Shown one piece after another: positions 53,746-54,558 of a stretch of 54,558 nt of DNA (positions are counted from its first letter, which is position 1; every line of letters starts with the position of its first letter). The position numbers and the translations under genes are program-made. The notes under the pieces were generated by a model. That model did no database searches, was not told the origin of the DNA, and was given only the letters and a program-made list of their open reading frames with translations. The DNA comes from an uncultured Saprospiraceae bacterium. Its GTDB lineage: Bacteria; Bacteroidota; Bacteroidia; Chitinophagales; Saprospiraceae. The DNA is taken from positions 1 to 54,558 of the forward strand of contig CALLMH010000028.1 of NCBI GenBank assembly GCA_938007965.1, written 5' to 3'.

Positions 53746-54558
53746 CTATAAACTATTATATCCTGCGATGATGATGGTAGCATCACCAGAACTACGATGA
53801 TATTGGTCAAATAATTTATTGGCTAGTGCCTGTGGATTTTCATCTTCGATCACATCATGTATCGTCTTGATTCCATCCGTACATAATATGATCTTAACTG
53901 TCTTTTGAAATTCAGACCTGTATTGTTGAGCTTTCACTTTCCGTACGTATCCTATTCTCCCTTCTTGATTGGTAAGACTAATAAAGTCATCCCCATCTAT
54001 AGAAAAATAAGCGTGCGTATCTCCTAGTCCTAAATAATTGATTTCACTCGGCGTGATTCTTGCCAAAGAGCAAGTAATACCTACTTCATCAATGCTTTCT
54101 TTCATCAATGTATTGAGTGCAGTCATGAGCTCAGTGAGTGATTTCTTGTAATTATTCTCTACAAATTGTTTGCATGTCTGAGCGATAGAGTGGGCATCAT
54201 AACCTTGCCCTGGACCATCTACCACACCAATCAATATAGAGTCTCCATCATACTCCTTGAGGATATATTGATCTCCATTATAATTGTAATTATTATCAGG
54301 TATACTTACTAAGCCGTATGATACATTGTCTACAGTCAGAGGTCTGTACTTCTCCAATATCACTGTGGTGCCAAGATCTACTTTAGAGTCTATTTTGAAA
54401 TTATCTACCAATCGCTGAGTACTTTCTAATCCTAGCCCAAGACTAGTTTTAACAGTGCTGTAGCCTTGTCTACTCGCCAAATCAAAATTGACAATACCTG
54501 GACCGTTATCTGAAATGATTACACGAATAACTTTTCCATTTTTAAGCTCATAAATCTC
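53746..54558 (-). CDS. RsbT-like kinase domain fused to RsbX/SpoIIE-type PP2C phosphatase, 5' truncated
   Basis: The frame stays open to the right window edge, so the start lies beyond it. The visible 270 residues begin in the C-terminal half of an anti-sigma-type HATPase domain (DNGPGI as G1 box; SLGLGLESTQRLVDNF as G2), then a PP2C/SpoIIE-like phosphatase domain with VVDGPGQGYDAHSIAQ, YLGLGDTHAYF, and IILCTDGIKTIHD. This is the module of stressosome regulators RsbT (kinase) and RsbX (phosphatase) joined in one polypeptide. Four bases separate it from the kinase gene. The neighbours beyond the edge may be STAS-domain RsbR/RsbS proteins; that is inference. Confidence 0.82.
   Translation of the reverse strand, partial: EIYELKNGKVIRVIISDNGPGIVNFDLASRQGYSTVKTSLGLGLESTQRLVDNFKIDSKVDLGTTVILEKYRPLTVDNVSYGLVSIPDNNYNYNGDQYILKEYDGDSILIGVVDGPGQGYDAHSIAQTCKQFVENNYKKSLTELMTALNTLMKESIDEVGITCSLARITPSEINYLGLGDTHAYFSIDGDDFISLTNQEGRIGYVRKVKAQQYRSEFQKTVKIILCTDGIKTIHDVIEDENPQALANKLFDQYHRSSGDATIIIAGYNSL

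Noticed and set aside
53742-53810. Longer start of the histidine kinase
   Set aside because: Would overlap the phosphatase gene; the four-base spacing with ATG 53741 and the PAS start fit better.
1-54558. tRNA, rRNA, CRISPR arrays, insertion sequences, prophage
   Set aside because: I found no cloverleaf-like tRNA, no spaced direct repeats and no transposase or integrase motifs. Read by eye only, so small RNA genes may be missed.

Overview
The window looks like a chromosomal segment of a Bacteroidota bacterium. The evidence is a PorP/SprF-family type IX secretion protein, a type IX sorting domain with a GEVED domain, a carboxypeptidase-regulatory-type TonB-dependent receptor paired with a DUF5689 lipoprotein, AT-rich spacers, and seven TAnnTTTG promoter-like boxes a short way upstream of genes. 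A relative of the Saprospiria or a neighbouring class is a guess only. Almost all of it is ordinary chromosome; I see no tRNA, rRNA, CRISPR array, prophage or intact insertion sequence.

Layout. 1-4.6 kb: 3' end of a CorA transporter, a 1.08 kb gene-poor spacer with a strong minus-strand hairpin, an APC permease and two thioredoxin-fold exported proteins (minus). 4.8-8.6 kb: ribD and two different class V aminotransferases/cysteine desulfurases (minus). 8.9-10.4 kb: Ku and an EEP-family nuclease, apparently co-transcribed. 10.8-14.8 kb: a BamA-like barrel, a PorP/SprF protein and a membrane-anchored subtilase (minus). 15.3-19.6 kb: a Rieske-glutamate-synthase-like gene broken by a one-base frameshift, trxB and fbaA. 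19.9-25 kb: a GH3 lipoprotein, dapB (minus) and hemE. 25-34 kb: a nucleoside-phosphorylase-like protein, a hairpin-rich spacer, an exported EEP nuclease (minus), and a TonB receptor with a multi-OB-fold DUF5689 lipoprotein, which together could form an extracellular nucleic acid or phosphate scavenging locus. 34-35.4 kb: a DUF937/OmpA fusion. 35.5-42.7 kb: a complete histidine operon hisGDCBHAF(IE) preceded by a His-codon leader peptide and a transcription attenuator. 42.7-46 kb: an IorA/IorB molybdenum hydroxylase with a dihaem cytochrome c (minus). 46.4-54.6 kb, all minus: a type IX-secreted protein, a DUF2520 Rossmann protein, an OmpA-domain remnant, an ECF sigma factor, an OmpA lipoprotein, and an operon encoding an RsbT/RsbX-like kinase-phosphatase fusion, a soluble histidine kinase and a NarL-type regulator.

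Most interesting: the his leader/attenuator (35534-35692), readable base by base; the nuclease/TonB receptor/DUF5689 neighbourhood (25-34 kb); the Rsb-type phosphatase fused to its kinase domain and placed before a two-component system at the right edge; Ku without a visible LigD; and the frameshifted Rieske-GltS gene. Functions are assigned from recognisable motifs and family memory; no database search was made.
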